The notes below the pieces were generated by a model that saw nothing but the letters and a program-made list of their open reading frames with translations, had not been told where the DNA came from and made no database searches. Position numbers and translations under genes: made by a program. Below are positions 37,105 to 46,823 of a stretch of 64,000 bases of DNA, one piece after another (position 1 is the stretch's first letter; every line of letters starts with the position of its first letter). The stretch comes from Microbispora hainanensis (GTDB lineage: Bacteria > Actinomycetota > Actinomycetes > Streptosporangiales > Streptosporangiaceae): NCBI RefSeq assembly GCF_006874475.1, contig NZ_VIRM01000012.1:1-64000 (forward strand). Reading direction: 5' to 3'.

Positions 37105-38762
37105 CGCCACGCATAAGGGGAAACGACTACACCGTCCTGCGGCCGCCCGCCCTCGGGTCGTCGTGGACGCCCCGTCTGCGGGTCAGCGTGGTGATCCCCG
37201 CCTACGCCGATCAGGTCAAGCTCGATCTCGCGCTCGCCGGGCTGGCCAGGCAGACCTACCCGGCCGACCTGCTCGAAGTGATCGTGGTCGACAACGGCAG
37301 CGATCCGCCGCTGCGCCTGCCGGAGATCCGGCCCCGCGACACGCGGCTGCTGGTCTGCGCGGCTCCGGGACGGGCCAGGGCCCGCAACACCGGCCTGGCC
37401 GCCGCGACGGGCGACGTCATCCACTGGATGGACTCCGACGTCGTGCCCGAGCCGGAGGAGGTGGAGGCGCACATGCGCTGGCACCACCTCGCGCCCTATC
37501 TGTCGGTCACCTCCTACCTGCGCTTCACCACCGCCCCGCTGCCCGGCCCCGCCGACGTCGCGCGTACGGACGACCTGGCGAAGCTCTTCGAACCGGCCGA
37601 GCCGCACGCCTGGATCGAGGACCTGGTGCAGCGGTCGCACGGGCTGGTCAACTCGCCGCGGCCGTTCAGCATCCACATCGGCGGCGCGTCGTCGGTCTCG
37701 GCGCGGCTGTTCGAACGGGCCGGGCCGATGGACCCGGAGATGATCCTCGGCCAGGACACCGAGATGGGATACCGGCTCGCCCAGGCGGGCGCGGTCTTCA
37801 TCCCCGACCCGCAGGCCAGGGCCTACCACCTCGGCCCGTCGATGCGCATGCGCGACAGCGCGCCGATCAGCAGGGTCAGCCACGCCCTGGTCACCGACCG
37901 GGTGCCCGGCTATCGGTGGCTGCGCACCCATCCCTCGCGGCAGTGGAAGGTCCCGCAGGTGGAGGTCCTCGTGGACGCCACCGCGGGGTCGTACGACGAG
38001 GTCAGGGCCACCGTCGACGGCGTGCTGGCCGGCACGGTGACCGACCTCGCCGTGGTGCTGACCGGCCCGTGGGAGGAGCTCGCGCCCGAGCAGCGCGCGC
38101 CGCTCAAGGACCCGCGCCTCGATCTCGTGCTGCTGCGGGCCCACTACACCCACGAGGGCCGGGTGCGGCTGGCCACCATGGCGTCCGACACCCAGTCGCC
38201 CTACCGCCTGCGTATCCCGCCCGGATGGGTGCCCGAGGAGGACGGCATCGGCCGGCTGCTCGACGTGCTGCGCGGGCGGGAACGCGGACTGGTGAGCGTG
38301 CTCCTGGCCGAGGACGCCGAAGGCGTCACCGTCGCCCGGCTGGAGCGCACGGAGGCGTTCTCCCGCGCCGCCCTCGTCGTAGAGGAGGGCGAGGACCTCG
38401 ACGACGCCGTCGACGAGATGTTCGGCGTCTACTGGGTCGACGGCGAGACCTTCGGCTTCCGGACGGCGGAGGAGGCCCCGGCCTTCGTGAGAGCGCGCGC
38501 CGCCTATCGCAAGCGCGTGCAGGCGGAGGCCGAGGTCGAGCGGCTGACCAAGGAGGTCGAGCGGCTGCGGGAACAGGTCGCCAGATGGCGCGACGAGGCC
38601 GGGCGGTGGCGCAAGTCCGCCGTCGAGTTCCGCCGTGAGATGGGCGCCCTGCGGCGGCAGGTGTCGGTGCTGCGCGGGCAGGTCTCGGCGCTGCACCGCG
38701 GCCGCGGCCTGCGCGGCATCGCCCGCGGCCTGCGCCGGCCTTTCACGTTCAAGAAGACCTGA
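37101..38762 (+). CDS. GT2-family glycosyltransferase with C-terminal coiled coil
   Basis: 553 residues. GT-A domain at residues about 28-300: VSVVIPAYADQVKLDLAL, VIVVDNGSDPPLRLPEI, RARNTGLAAATGDVIHWMDS (DxD-like) and GQDTEMGYRLAQAG. The middle (310-430) is unassigned. A coiled coil (460-540: EAEVERLTKEVERLREQVAR) ends in a basic tail (RGLRRPFTFKKT). It is a clear paralogue of the minus-strand transferase at 38974, sharing PRIR-NDY and SDPPLRLP blocks. Cytoplasmic; sugar and acceptor unknown. Confidence 0.85.
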   Translation: MTPRIRGNDYTVLRPPALGSSWTPRLRVSVVIPAYADQVKLDLALAGLARQTYPADLLEVIVVDNGSDPPLRLPEIRPRDTRLLVCAAPGRARARNTGLAAATGDVIHWMDSDVVPEPEEVEAHMRWHHLAPYLSVTSYLRFTTAPLPGPADVARTDDLAKLFEPAEPHAWIEDLVQRSHGLVNSPRPFSIHIGGASSVSARLFERAGPMDPEMILGQDTEMGYRLAQAGAVFIPDPQARAYHLGPSMRMRDSAPISRVSHALVTDRVPGYRWLRTHPSRQWKVPQVEVLVDATAGSYDEVRATVDGVLAGTVTDLAVVLTGPWEELAPEQRAPLKDPRLDLVLLRAHYTHEGRVRLATMASDTQSPYRLRIPPGWVPEEDGIGRLLDVLRGRERGLVSVLLAEDAEGVTVARLERTEAFSRAALVVEEGEDLDDAVDEMFGVYWVDGETFGFRTAEEAPAFVRARAAYRKRVQAEAEVERLTKEVERLREQVARWRDEAGRWRKSAVEFRREMGALRRQVSVLRGQVSALHRGRGLRGIARGLRRPFTFKKT

Positions 38763-38973
38763 CCGCCCCGCCGGTCGCGAGGCGGCACGGACATCCCGCG
38801 CCGATCGCGACCGGCGGTAGTCCTTTCCGGCGCATTCGCGCGGATCGCGGAGCCGGGACCGGTTGCCGAACCCCCGCATCCCGCCCGCGCCGCCCGTCTC
38901 CTCCCGCGTCCCGACCACTGCTCGGGGCGGGTCGGTGGCCGGGGCTCCGGGTCAGGAGCGGCGGGGCTGCGGG

Positions 38974-40560
38974 TCAGGAGCGGCGGAACAGGCCGCGACG
39001 GCGCGGCGGCGCCGCCTCCGGTTGCGGGCCGTGAGCCGCGGCCGGTTTCGAGTTCGCCTGCGCCGCACCCGGGCTCGCCGTGACCTGTGGCTCGACGGCG
39101 TTCGGCACGGGGTTCGGCACGGCGTTCGGCACAGCGGGCGCGGCCGGTCTCGCCGCCGCGGAAGGCCCCTCGAACTCGCTCGCCGCGTCGTGCCGTACGC
39201 CGTGGGTCTGGGTGATCACGTCGGCCGGGTCCTCACCCGGCGCGGCGAGCCGGCGGGCGCGCGCGACGGCCTCGGTCCGCTCCAGGGTGGCCGTGCCCCC
39301 GCCCGGCAGGTCGAGGACCAGCAGGCCGATGCGTTCCTCCAGCATCGCCTTGACCGCCCGCTCCAGCAGCGCCGGAGCCGGAGGGCTGTCTACCGGCGCG
39401 GTGTAGCGGAAGGGGACGGGCGCGGCCGTTGGCGCCGCCCGGTCAGCGAACCGCACCCGCGCGTCGTGCCCGAACGCCGCCTTGACCAGGGCGAGATCGA
39501 ACGCTTCCGTCCCCGGCGCCCACCGGCGTCCGCCGTCGAGCGACGACCAGGGGCCGGTCAGCGTCACCACGACGTCGGTGAGCGTGCCGCGCAGCACCGC
39601 GTCGACCGCCGCGACGATCCGCCGCTCGTCCGCCCCGGTGACGTCGAAGACGACCTCCACGTACGGCACGAGCCAGCGCCGGCCGGGCACCTTGCGCAGG
39701 TCACGGCGGAGCGGGACCCGGTGTGCCAGGTGGGCCTCGACGAGCCGGACGATCGACTTGCCGTGCTCGCCGCGCTGGGCCGGCAGGCCCAGATGCACGG
39801 CGCGGGCCTCCATGTCGGGGACGAACACCGCCCCGGCCTGGGCGAGGCGGTAGGCGAACTCGGTGTCCTGGCCGCGCACCACCTCGGGATCGAACCCCCG
39901 GACGTCGTCGAGCAGGGCCCGCCGCAGGGAGACCGTCGGGCCGGTGCACACCTGATAGGGGTTCTTACTGGCCCGCAGGCCGTCGAGGCGGCGGATCGTC
40001 TCCTCGGTCGAGCTGGACACCAGCGCGGACGGGTCGAACAGGTCCTCGGGCGAGCCGTGCCGTACGGCCTCGTGGACCTGCGCCGGAGTGAGGGCGGGCT
40101 CCTCGGCGAACCTCTTGCCGCCGATCGTGACGAGATAGTCGGTGAGGTGGTGCCAGCGGAACAGCGCCTCCAGGTGCTCCCGCGAGATCACCATGTCGGC
40201 GTCGAGACGCTGCACGATCTCGCCCTCGGCCGCCGCGATGCCGGCGTTCATCGCGTGCCCCGCGCCCCATCCTCCGGGCGGCACGACCACGACGCGGGTG
40301 TTGTCGGGCCGCAGGTCGGGCAGGCGCAGCGGAGGGTCGCTGCGGTCGTCCACCACGATCACCTCGATGAGGTGCGCGGGATAGGTCTGCGCGGCCAGCG
40401 CGGCCAGCGTCAGGTCGAGGCGGTGCTGCCCGCCGTGCGCGGGAATGACGACACTCGCGCTGAGCGTGGGCGTCCACTCGCCGATGGGCGGCGGCGTGAG
40501 CGGAGAGTAGTCGTTGTGGCGAATCCTCGGCCGGGGCTCCACGCCCGTCAGGTGGGCCAA
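38974..40560 (-). CDS. GT2-family glycosyltransferase, paralogue of its neighbour
   Basis: 528 residues from TTG 40560, which has AAGGACGAGG close upstream; GTG 40542 is an alternative. GT-A domain: ASVVIPAHGGQHRLDLTL, VIVVDDRSDPPLRLPDL, GAGHAMNAGIAAAEGEIVQR, LDADMV (DxD) and RGQDTEFAYRLAQAG. The last 90 residues are Pro/Ala-rich with a PNAV/PNPV repeat and end in RRRGLFRRS. A 22-base duplication at the 3' end repeats the stop-codon region (38950-38986). It is convergent with its paralogue, so the pair probably arose by inverted duplication. Confidence 0.82.
   Translation of the reverse strand: MAHLTGVEPRPRIRHNDYSPLTPPPIGEWTPTLSASVVIPAHGGQHRLDLTLAALAAQTYPAHLIEVIVVDDRSDPPLRLPDLRPDNTRVVVVPPGGWGAGHAMNAGIAAAEGEIVQRLDADMVISREHLEALFRWHHLTDYLVTIGGKRFAEEPALTPAQVHEAVRHGSPEDLFDPSALVSSSTEETIRRLDGLRASKNPYQVCTGPTVSLRRALLDDVRGFDPEVVRGQDTEFAYRLAQAGAVFVPDMEARAVHLGLPAQRGEHGKSIVRLVEAHLAHRVPLRRDLRKVPGRRWLVPYVEVVFDVTGADERRIVAAVDAVLRGTLTDVVVTLTGPWSSLDGGRRWAPGTEAFDLALVKAAFGHDARVRFADRAAPTAAPVPFRYTAPVDSPPAPALLERAVKAMLEERIGLLVLDLPGGGTATLERTEAVARARRLAAPGEDPADVITQTHGVRHDAASEFEGPSAAARPAAPAVPNAVPNPVPNAVEPQVTASPGAAQANSKPAAAHGPQPEAAPPRRRGLFRRS
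39097..39132 (-). repeat. three 12-bp tandem repeats in the glycosyltransferase tail
   Basis: GGCGTTCGGCAC, GGGGTTCGGCAC, GGCGTTCGGCAC in direct succession; on the coding strand they give a four-residue Val-Pro-Asn repeat (VPNAVPNPVPNAV). Confidence 0.85.
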
Positions 40561-40642
40561 TCCTCGTCCTTCACAGCGTTGGTCAAAAGGTTGCTCCACC
40601 CTAGCGAAAGCGGCTGACGGTTCCCTAAGGTGACGCCCAATA

Positions 40643-40659
40643 TGTCCATTTGGTGGACA
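40643..40659. promoter_or_regulatory. palindrome between the glycosyltransferase and thrC
   Basis: TGTCCA-TTTGG-TGGACA is a 17-base inverted repeat with perfect 6-base arms in the 186-base divergent gap. It is a candidate operator for thrC or for the last gene of the glycan block. Confidence 0.45.
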
Positions 40660-40746
40660 ACGGAGTCCGCACGTCAGACGGTTGGCCGTAGACTCGGTGA
40701 CCGATACCCCTGGTGACACGCGTACGCGCGCGTGGGAGGAGCGACA

Positions 40747-41805
40747 ATGTTCAGGGCTTGGCGTGGCCTGATCGAGGAGTACCGCGACCGTCTGCCGGTA
40801 TCCACGACGACGCCCGTGGTGACCCTGCTCGAGGGCGGCACGCCGCTCGTCCCGGCCAGGCGGGTGTCCCAGATCACGGGCTGTGACGTCCACCTCAAGG
40901 TCGAGGGCCTCAATCCGACCGGCAGCTTCAAGGACCGCGGCATGACCGTGGCGATCAGCAAGGCCGTCGAGGAGGGCGCCCAGGCGGTCATCTGCGCGTC
41001 CACCGGCAACACCAGCGCCTCGGCCGCCGCCTACGCCGTACGGGCCGGGCTGACCTGCGCCGTCCTCGTGCCGCGCGGGAAGATCGCGATGGGCAAGCTC
41101 GCGCAGGCGCTGGTGCACGGCGCCAGGCTGCTCCAGGTCGAGGGCTCGTTCGACGACTGCCTGGAGATGACCAGGAAGCTGGCCGAGACCTACCCGATCG
41201 CGCTGGTCAACTCCGTCAACCCGCACCGGCTGCAGGGCCAGAAGACGGCGGCCTTCGAGATCGTCGACGCGCTCGGCGACGCGCCCGACGTCCACTGCAT
41301 CCCGGTCGGCAACGCCGGCAACATCTCGGCCTACTGGATGGGCTACAAGGAGTACGCCGAGGACGGCGTGGCCACCAAGCGCCCGCGCATGCTGGGGTTC
41401 CAGGCGAGCGGCGCGGCGCCGCTGGTCGGCGGCAGTCCCGTGACGCACCCGCAGACGATCGCCACGGCGATCAGGATCGGCAACCCGGCCTCGTGGCGGC
41501 TCGCCGAGGCCGCGCGCGACGAGTCCGGCGGCGACATTCAGGCCGTGACCGACCGCCAGATCGCCGCTGCGTACAAGCTGCTCGCCCAGGAGGAGGGCGT
41601 GTTCGTCGAGCTCGCCTCCGCCGCGAGCGTCGCCGGCCTGCTCCAGGCGCACGAGCGGGGCCTGCTCACGCCCGGGCAGCGGGTCGTGTGCACCGTGACC
41701 GGCAACGGCCTGAAGGACCCCGACTGGGCCATCTCCGGCGCCCCGGCGCCGGTGACGATCCCGATCGACGCCTACGCCGCCGCGGCCGCGCTCGGCCTTG
41801 GCTGA
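40747..41805 (+). CDS. thrC: threonine synthase
   Basis: 352 residues from ATG 40747 behind GGGAGGAG. PLP-dependent enzyme converting O-phosphohomoserine to threonine. Short threonine synthase (fold-type II): EGGTPLVPA, the PLP lysine K62 in [27 protein letters not shown], phosphate-binding [14 protein letters not shown] and [12 protein letters not shown]. thrB follows 41 bases later. The gene has its own promoter region because hom ends 9 kb upstream. Confidence 0.96.
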   Translation: MFRAWRGLIEEYRDRLPVSTTTPVVTLLEGGTPLVPARRVSQITGCDVHLKVEGLNPTGSFKDRGMTVAISKAVEEGAQAVICASTGNTSASAAAYAVRAGLTCAVLVPRGKIAMGKLAQALVHGARLLQVEGSFDDCLEMTRKLAETYPIALVNSVNPHRLQGQKTAAFEIVDALGDAPDVHCIPVGNAGNISAYWMGYKEYAEDGVATKRPRMLGFQASGAAPLVGGSPVTHPQTIATAIRIGNPASWRLAEAARDESGGDIQAVTDRQIAAAYKLLAQEEGVFVELASAASVAGLLQAHERGLLTPGQRVVCTVTGNGLKDPDWAISGAPAPVTIPIDAYAAAAALGLG

Positions 41806-41846
41806 CCGGCCTCTATTCCCGCCCATAAAAGGGTTCAGGTGACGAA

Positions 41847-42773
41847 TTGACGGACAGTCACGGTGTCGTCGTCCGCGTGCCGGCGACGAGCGCCAACCTC
41901 GGCCCCGGTTTCGACAGCCTCGGCCTCGCCCTCGACCTGTACGACGAGGTGGAGGCCGAGATCTCCGGCTCGCCCGGCGTGCGGATCGAGGTGGAGGGCC
42001 AGGGCGCCGGTGAGCTGGACGAGGGCGAGGGCCACCTCGTCGTCAGGACGATGCGGGCGACGTTCGACCGCATGGGGTTCGCCCAGCCGGACGGCGTCGC
42101 GCTGCGCTGCCGCAACCGCATCCCGCACGCGCGGGGGCTCGGCTCGTCGTCGGCGGCGATCTGCGCCGGCATCCTCGCCGCCCGCGCCCTCGTACGCGCG
42201 CGGGGCGCGGGGGATCTGCCGGACTCCGAGGTGTTCGCGCTGGCCACGGAGCTGGAGGGGCATCCCGACAACGTGGCGCCGTGCCTGGCGGGCGGGCTCA
42301 CCATCGCCTGGACCGACCAGTCGGGGGTGGCGAGTATGGTGAAACTGAGCCCGCACGAGGACGTCCGGCCCGTGGTGCTGATCCCGGATTTCCGGTTGTC
42401 CACAGAGGAGGCTCGAGGGCTGCTGCCGAAGGACGTACCGCATTCCGACGCGGCGGCCAACGCGGGGCGGGCGGCTCTGCTCGTCGCGGCGCTCACGCAG
42501 AGACCGGAACCGGATCTCCTGCTCGCCGCCACCGAAGACCGTCTGCACCAGTGGTACCGCGCTCCCGCGATGCCCCGCACCGCTGAACTGGTGCGACGGC
42601 TTCGCGAGGCCGGGGTGCCCGCCGTCGTCTCGGGGGCCGGTCCGACGGTTCTCGCGTTGACGACACGGGACACCGAGGATTTGATCGCGCCAGAAGTGGG
42701 TAATGACTGGCACATCCAGCCAATGAACGTCGACCCGCTTGGTGCGTACGTTCGGTTTCCCGAGACACGCTGA
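41847..42773 (+). CDS. thrB: homoserine kinase
   Basis: 308 residues from TTG 41847. GHMP kinase phosphorylating homoserine. Motif 1 VRVPATSANLGPGFDSLGLAL, ATP-binding motif 2 PHARGLGSSSAAICAG (about 93-108), and motif 3 AVVSGAGPTVLAL near the C-terminus. The TTG start puts the first strand at the usual distance. Together with thrC it completes threonine synthesis from homoserine. A chance TTGTCCACA lies inside the gene at 42396-42404. Confidence 0.95.
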   Translation: MTDSHGVVVRVPATSANLGPGFDSLGLALDLYDEVEAEISGSPGVRIEVEGQGAGELDEGEGHLVVRTMRATFDRMGFAQPDGVALRCRNRIPHARGLGSSSAAICAGILAARALVRARGAGDLPDSEVFALATELEGHPDNVAPCLAGGLTIAWTDQSGVASMVKLSPHEDVRPVVLIPDFRLSTEEARGLLPKDVPHSDAAANAGRAALLVAALTQRPEPDLLLAATEDRLHQWYRAPAMPRTAELVRRLREAGVPAVVSGAGPTVLALTTRDTEDLIAPEVGNDWHIQPMNVDPLGAYVRFPETR

Positions 42774-43186
42774 TGCTTCTTCGACCTTCAGGGAATAGCT
42801 GTGCGCGCTGGTGATGTTAGGCTGATAGCCGCACCAGGTGCCCCCGTGTTGGGTGCGTGCTTGTCATTCGCACATCGCTGCACTTCGCCTCGCGTCCTTC
42901 GACGCGGGCAGGGCGATTTCCCCGAAACCGTTTCCTCCAGTCGGCACACCTTCGGGTGGCATGGCCAGAGGCGGCGTTCTCGGAGACATGCGCGTTCGAA
43001 CCACCAAGACATCTGGTCGGTGGCGGCAATCCGGGGGATCGCCCCCGGGCACCTACCGCTCGCGGATCCCGAGGGTCATCGACACATGAGATTCGCGAAG
43101 CCCGACCCGGTCTGTCCCGCCGGGTCGCATCACCGGGACGCCTGGACGCACGATTCTGGCGCCCGACCCCTGGGAAGGACCCTTAG
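42774..43186. other. 413-base rho leader region
   Basis: No protein gene is supported. A 7-bp hairpin CCGGGGG-ATCG-CCCCCGG lies at 43031-43048 and there is a pyrimidine-rich stretch at 42880-42940. A long untranslated leader in front of rho would fit transcriptional autoregulation by Rho, known for rho in other bacteria. The ribosome site GGGAAGGA precedes the TTG start. Confidence 0.45.
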
Positions 43187-45169
43187 TTGAGCGACACCAC
43201 CGAACTCCTCTCCGACGGCCAGGCCGCCGGCGACACCCCCACTTCCGCCCCGGCCCGTCCGCGACGTCGCTCCGGCACCGGCCTGGCTGGCATGGTGCTC
43301 CCCGAGCTTCAGGCCCTGGCGACCAGCCTCGGCATCACGGGGACCGGACGGATGCGCAAGAGCCAGCTCATCGCGGCCATCCAGGAGAAGCAGGGCGGAT
43401 CGGGAGACACCGCGGCCGAGCCGAAGGCCGCCGCAGAAGCGCCCGCAGTCGCCGAGCGCCCTGCCCGTGGCCGCCGGGAACGTTCCCGCGCCGCCCAGGC
43501 CTCCGCGCCCGAGCCGGCGCCGGCCGCCGAGCCCGCCGTCGCGGCTCGTGAGGAGCGGCCCGTGGTCGAGGCGGCGCCCGCCGTGGCCGCCGAGGCCGCG
43601 CAGAACGGCGCCGCCACCGTAGCCGAACCGCAGGCCGAGGCCGCCGCCCAGCCGGAGACCCGCAGCGAGCGGCCCGAGCGCGGCGACCGCCGCGAGCGCC
43701 GCACGCGCGGTGAGCGTGGCGAGCGGGGCCGCGAGCGTGACGGCCGCGGTGATCAGCGCGGTGACCAGCGTGGCGACCAGCGTGGTGACCAGCGCGCCGT
43801 CGATGCGGGAGACGGCGGCCAGGGCCGTCGTGACCAGCAGGGCCGCGGCGACAACCGCTCCGACGGGCGTGACGGCCGTGACGGCCGCGGCGACAGCCGT
43901 ACGGACAGCCGCGCCGACGGCAAGGGCGACCAGCAGGGCGAGGACGGCCGCGGGCGCCGTGGCCGCTTCCGGGAGCGCGGCCGCCGTGGGCGCGACCGTT
44001 TCGAGGGCAACGAGCCGGTCATCGGCGAGGACGACGTCCTGATCCCGATCGCCGGCATCCTGGACATCCTCGACAACTACGCCTTCGTGCGGACCAGCGG
44101 CTACCTTCCGGGCGCGAACGACGTCTACGTCTCACTCGCCCAGATCCGCCGCAACGGCCTGCGCAAGGGCGACGTCATCACCGGCGCCGTCCGGCAGCCG
44201 AGGGACGGCGAGCGGCGCGAGAAGTTCAACGCTCTCGTCCGCCTCGACACCGTCAACGGCATGGACCCGGAGCAGGCCCGTCAGCGGCCCGACTTCAACA
44301 AGCTCACGCCGCTCTACCCGCAGGAGCGCCTGCGCCTGGAGACCGAGCCCAACGTCCTGACCACGCGGATCATCGACCTCGTCTCGCCGATCGGCAAGGG
44401 CCAGCGCGGCCTCATCGTGTCGCCGCCCAAGGCCGGCAAGACCATGGTGCTCCAGGCGATCGCCAACGCGATCACGCGTAACAACCCGGAGTGCCACCTG
44501 ATGGTCGTCCTCGTCGACGAGCGTCCGGAAGAGGTCACCGACATGCAGCGGTCGGTGAAGGGCGAGGTCATCCACTCGACCTTCGACCGCCCGGCCGAGG
44601 ACCACACCACCGTCGCCGAGCTCGCCATCGAGCGGGCCAAGCGCCTGGTGGAGCTGGGCCACGACGTCGTCGTCCTGCTCGACTCGATCACCCGCCTCGG
44701 GCGCGCGTACAACCTCGCGGCGCCGGCGAGCGGCCGCATCCTGTCCGGTGGTGTCGACTCGACCGCGCTCTACCCGCCGAAGCGGTTCTTCGGCGCCGCC
44801 CGCAACATCGAGAACGGCGGCTCGCTGACGATCCTCGCCACCGCGCTGGTCGAGACCGGTTCCAAGATGGACGAGGTCATCTTCGAGGAGTTCAAGGGCA
44901 CCGGCAACATGGAGCTCAAGCTCAACCGGTCGCTCGCGGACAAGCGCATCTTCCCGGCGGTGGACGTGGACGCGTCCGGCACCCGCAAGGAGGAGATCCT
45001 CATGGCCAAGGAGGAGCTGTCCATCGTCTGGAAGCTCCGCCGCGTCCTCCACGCCCTCGACATGCAGCAGGCGCTGGAGCTCCTTCTCGAGAAGATGAAG
45101 GAGACCAAGTCCAACGCCGAGTTCCTGCTCCAGGTGCAGAAGACCACGGTCAGCAACGACCGCGACTGA
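43187..45169 (+). CDS. rho: transcription termination factor Rho
   Basis: 660 residues from TTG 43187, against 419 in E. coli. Rho N-terminal SAP-like domain at about 35-68 ([19 protein letters not shown]). A disordered insert of about 200 residues, rich in Arg, Gly, Asp and Gln, follows. Then come the RNA-binding domain ([20 protein letters not shown]), Walker [13 protein letters not shown] (about 412-423), Walker [18 protein letters not shown] and the Q/R-loop regions. Actinobacterial Rho typically carries this Arg-rich insert, which increases RNA binding. A strong terminator follows. Confidence 0.96.
   Translation: MSDTTELLSDGQAAGDTPTSAPARPRRRSGTGLAGMVLPELQALATSLGITGTGRMRKSQLIAAIQEKQGGSGDTAAEPKAAAEAPAVAERPARGRRERSRAAQASAPEPAPAAEPAVAAREERPVVEAAPAVAAEAAQNGAATVAEPQAEAAAQPETRSERPERGDRRERRTRGERGERGRERDGRGDQRGDQRGDQRGDQRAVDAGDGGQGRRDQQGRGDNRSDGRDGRDGRGDSRTDSRADGKGDQQGEDGRGRRGRFRERGRRGRDRFEGNEPVIGEDDVLIPIAGILDILDNYAFVRTSGYLPGANDVYVSLAQIRRNGLRKGDVITGAVRQPRDGERREKFNALVRLDTVNGMDPEQARQRPDFNKLTPLYPQERLRLETEPNVLTTRIIDLVSPIGKGQRGLIVSPPKAGKTMVLQAIANAITRNNPECHLMVVLVDERPEEVTDMQRSVKGEVIHSTFDRPAEDHTTVAELAIERAKRLVELGHDVVVLLDSITRLGRAYNLAAPASGRILSGGVDSTALYPPKRFFGAARNIENGGSLTILATALVETGSKMDEVIFEEFKGTGNMELKLNRSLADKRIFPAVDVDASGTRKEEILMAKEELSIVWKLRRVLHALDMQQALELLLEKMKETKSNAEFLLQVQKTTVSNDRD
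43745..43792 (+). repeat. four 12-bp repeats in the rho insert
   Basis: CGCGGTGATCAG, CGCGGTGACCAG, CGTGGCGACCAG and CGTGGTGACCAG encode four successive Arg-Gly-Asp-Gln units in the disordered insert of Rho. Confidence 0.85.
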
Positions 45170-45179
45170 CGCCCTTCCG

Positions 45180-45219
45180 GCCGACGCCCCGGACGGCCCG
45201 TGCCGTACGGGGCGTCGGC
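45180..45219 (+). terminator. terminator after rho
   Basis: GCCGACGCCCCG pairs perfectly with CGGGGCGTCGGC, 10 bases after the rho stop. The 16-base interior adds ACGG/CCGT pairing. Confidence 0.8.
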
Positions 45220-45423
45220 GTGATCCGCCGATCCGCCGCCCCGTCACCACGGTGTCCGGCCCAGGAATAGCCCATGGCCTGGGATGGTTGGAGGATCTGG
45301 CACACTGGTAGCCGAACCGCAGCGGTACCGGTTCCCGCAGCCGCGCATCACAGGTGTGCCGATGCGCGCAGGCCGTGACAGGCGAAGCGACCCGGCGACC
45401 GCGCCTAGCGTTAGGACTGAGAC

Positions 45424-45642
45424 ATGAAGCCCGACATCCACCCGGAGTACGTGGTCACCCAGGTGACCTGCACCTGCGGGAACACCTTCACCACGCGTAG
45501 CACCGCGAAGAACGGTGTGATCCACGCCGACGTCTGCTCCGCCTGCCACCCCTTCTACACGGGCAAGCAGAAGATCCTCGACACCGGTGGCCGGGTGGCG
45601 CGCTTCGAGGCGCGCTTCGGCAAGAAGGCCCAGAGCAAGTAG
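45424..45642 (+). CDS. rpmE: 50S ribosomal protein bL31
   Basis: 72 residues from ATG 45424. Zinc-binding form with four cysteines: C16 and C18 (VTCTCGNTF) and C38 and C41 ([14 protein letters not shown]), then the conserved [15 protein letters not shown] zinc-free paralogue, if present, would be elsewhere. A TAGCGT box at 45406-45411 lies close to the start. The 200-base region upstream could hold an L31 leader structure (GAACCG/CGGTTC pairing at 45314-45334), but this is weak. Confidence 0.96.
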   Translation: MKPDIHPEYVVTQVTCTCGNTFTTRSTAKNGVIHADVCSACHPFYTGKQKILDTGGRVARFEARFGKKAQSK

Positions 45643-45665
45643 CTCCTCCAGGACGCCGGCTCGGG

Positions 45666-45687
45666 GGCGCCCCTTTCGCGGGGCGTC
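45666..45687 (+). terminator. hairpin after rpmE
   Basis: GGCGCCCC pairs with GGGGCGTC (one G-U) around TTTCGC, 23 bases after the rpmE stop. It is moderate in strength; prfA follows 60 bases later. Confidence 0.5.
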
Positions 45688-45749
45688 TCCGGGTCGGCGT
45701 TCTTGGTGATTACGGCCTTTACCGAGGAGCTTGAGCAAAGGAGCGTGCG

Positions 45750-46796
45750 GTGAACCTCGACGAGATCATGAGTGAGTACGCGGATCTGGAACTGCGGCTC
45801 GCCGACCCCGCCGTGCACGCCGACCAGAGCAAGGCGCGGACGTACGGCAAGCGTTACGCCGTGCTCACGCCGATCGTCGCGACCTACCGGGAGCTCGAAG
45901 GCGTACGGCAGGACCTCGCCGCCGCGCGCGAGCTGGCGGCGGAGGACCCGGCGTTCGCGGAGGAGGCGGCCGAGCTCGAAGGCCGCATCCCGGTGCTGGA
46001 GGAGAAGCTCACCCGTCTCCTGGTCCCGCGCGACCCCAACGACGACAAGGACGTCATCATGGAGATCAAGGCGGGCGAGGGCGGCCAGGAGTCGGCCCTG
46101 TTCGCCGGAGACCTCCTGCGGATGTACCTCAGGTACGCCGAGCGGATCGGCTACAAGACCGAGATCATCGACGCCCAGCACTCCGACCTCGGCGGCTACA
46201 AGGACGTCACCGTCGCCATCAAGGGCAGGGAGGGCGTCTGGTCGCGGCTCAAGTTCGAGGGCGGCGTGCACCGCGTGCAGCGGGTGCCGGTGACCGAGTC
46301 GCAGGGCCGCATCCACACCTCGGCCGCCGGCGTGCTCGTCTACCCCGAGGCCGAGGAGGTCGACGTCCAGATCGACCCCAACGACCTGCGGATCGACGTG
46401 TTCCGCTCCAGCGGTCCCGGCGGTCAGAGCGTCAACACGACCGACTCGGCGGTGCGCATCACCCACCTCCCGACGGGCGTCGTCGTCTCCTGCCAGAACG
46501 AGAAGAGCCAGCTCCAGAACAAGGAGTCGGCGCTGCGCATCCTGCGCGCCCGGCTGCTCGCGATGGCGCAGGAGGAGGCCGAGGCGGCGGCGATGGCCGA
46601 GCGCAAGTCGCAGGTGCGCACGGTCGACCGCTCCGAGCGCATCCGCACCTACAACTTCCCGGAGAACCGCATCTCCGATCACCGCGTGGGCTTCAAGGCC
46701 TACAACCTGGACCAAGTCCTGGACGGCGATCTCGACGCGGTGATACAGGCTTTGCTCGACGCGGAACTCGCGGAGAAGCTGGCCGCTCATTCGTGA
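45750..46796 (+). CDS. prfA: peptide chain release factor 1
   Basis: 348 residues from GTG 45750 after AAAGGAG. Reads UAA and UAG. The anticodon-like PxT motif is PVT in [20 protein letters not shown] (about 180), and the catalytic GGQ is in [20 protein letters not shown] (about 227). Sequence ends [18 protein letters not shown]. prmC, which methylates the GGQ glutamine, is encoded just downstream, separated by a 39-bp repeat array. Confidence 0.97.
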   Translation: MNLDEIMSEYADLELRLADPAVHADQSKARTYGKRYAVLTPIVATYRELEGVRQDLAAARELAAEDPAFAEEAAELEGRIPVLEEKLTRLLVPRDPNDDKDVIMEIKAGEGGQESALFAGDLLRMYLRYAERIGYKTEIIDAQHSDLGGYKDVTVAIKGREGVWSRLKFEGGVHRVQRVPVTESQGRIHTSAAGVLVYPEAEEVDVQIDPNDLRIDVFRSSGPGGQSVNTTDSAVRITHLPTGVVVSCQNEKSQLQNKESALRILRARLLAMAQEEAEAAAMAERKSQVRTVDRSERIRTYNFPENRISDHRVGFKAYNLDQVLDGDLDAVIQALLDAELAEKLAAHS

Positions 46797-46823
46797 GCCC
46801 GCGGCGAGCCTGATGAGGGGACG

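Noticed and set aside
37101..38762. Glycosyltransferase gene fused in frame with upstream sequence from 36078
   Set aside because: The open frame extends upstream by chance across the preceding glycosyltransferase; the ATG at 37101 with ATGA coupling and the family N-terminus define the start.
42396..42404. Exact TTGTCCACA inside thrB as a DnaA box
   Set aside because: A single copy within a conserved coding sequence, with no other box nearby; most likely chance.
45220..45423. L31 leader RNA upstream of rpmE
   Set aside because: Only a short GAACCG/CGGTTC pairing is visible and a -10-like box lies close to the start codon; not enough to call a leader structure without a covariance search.
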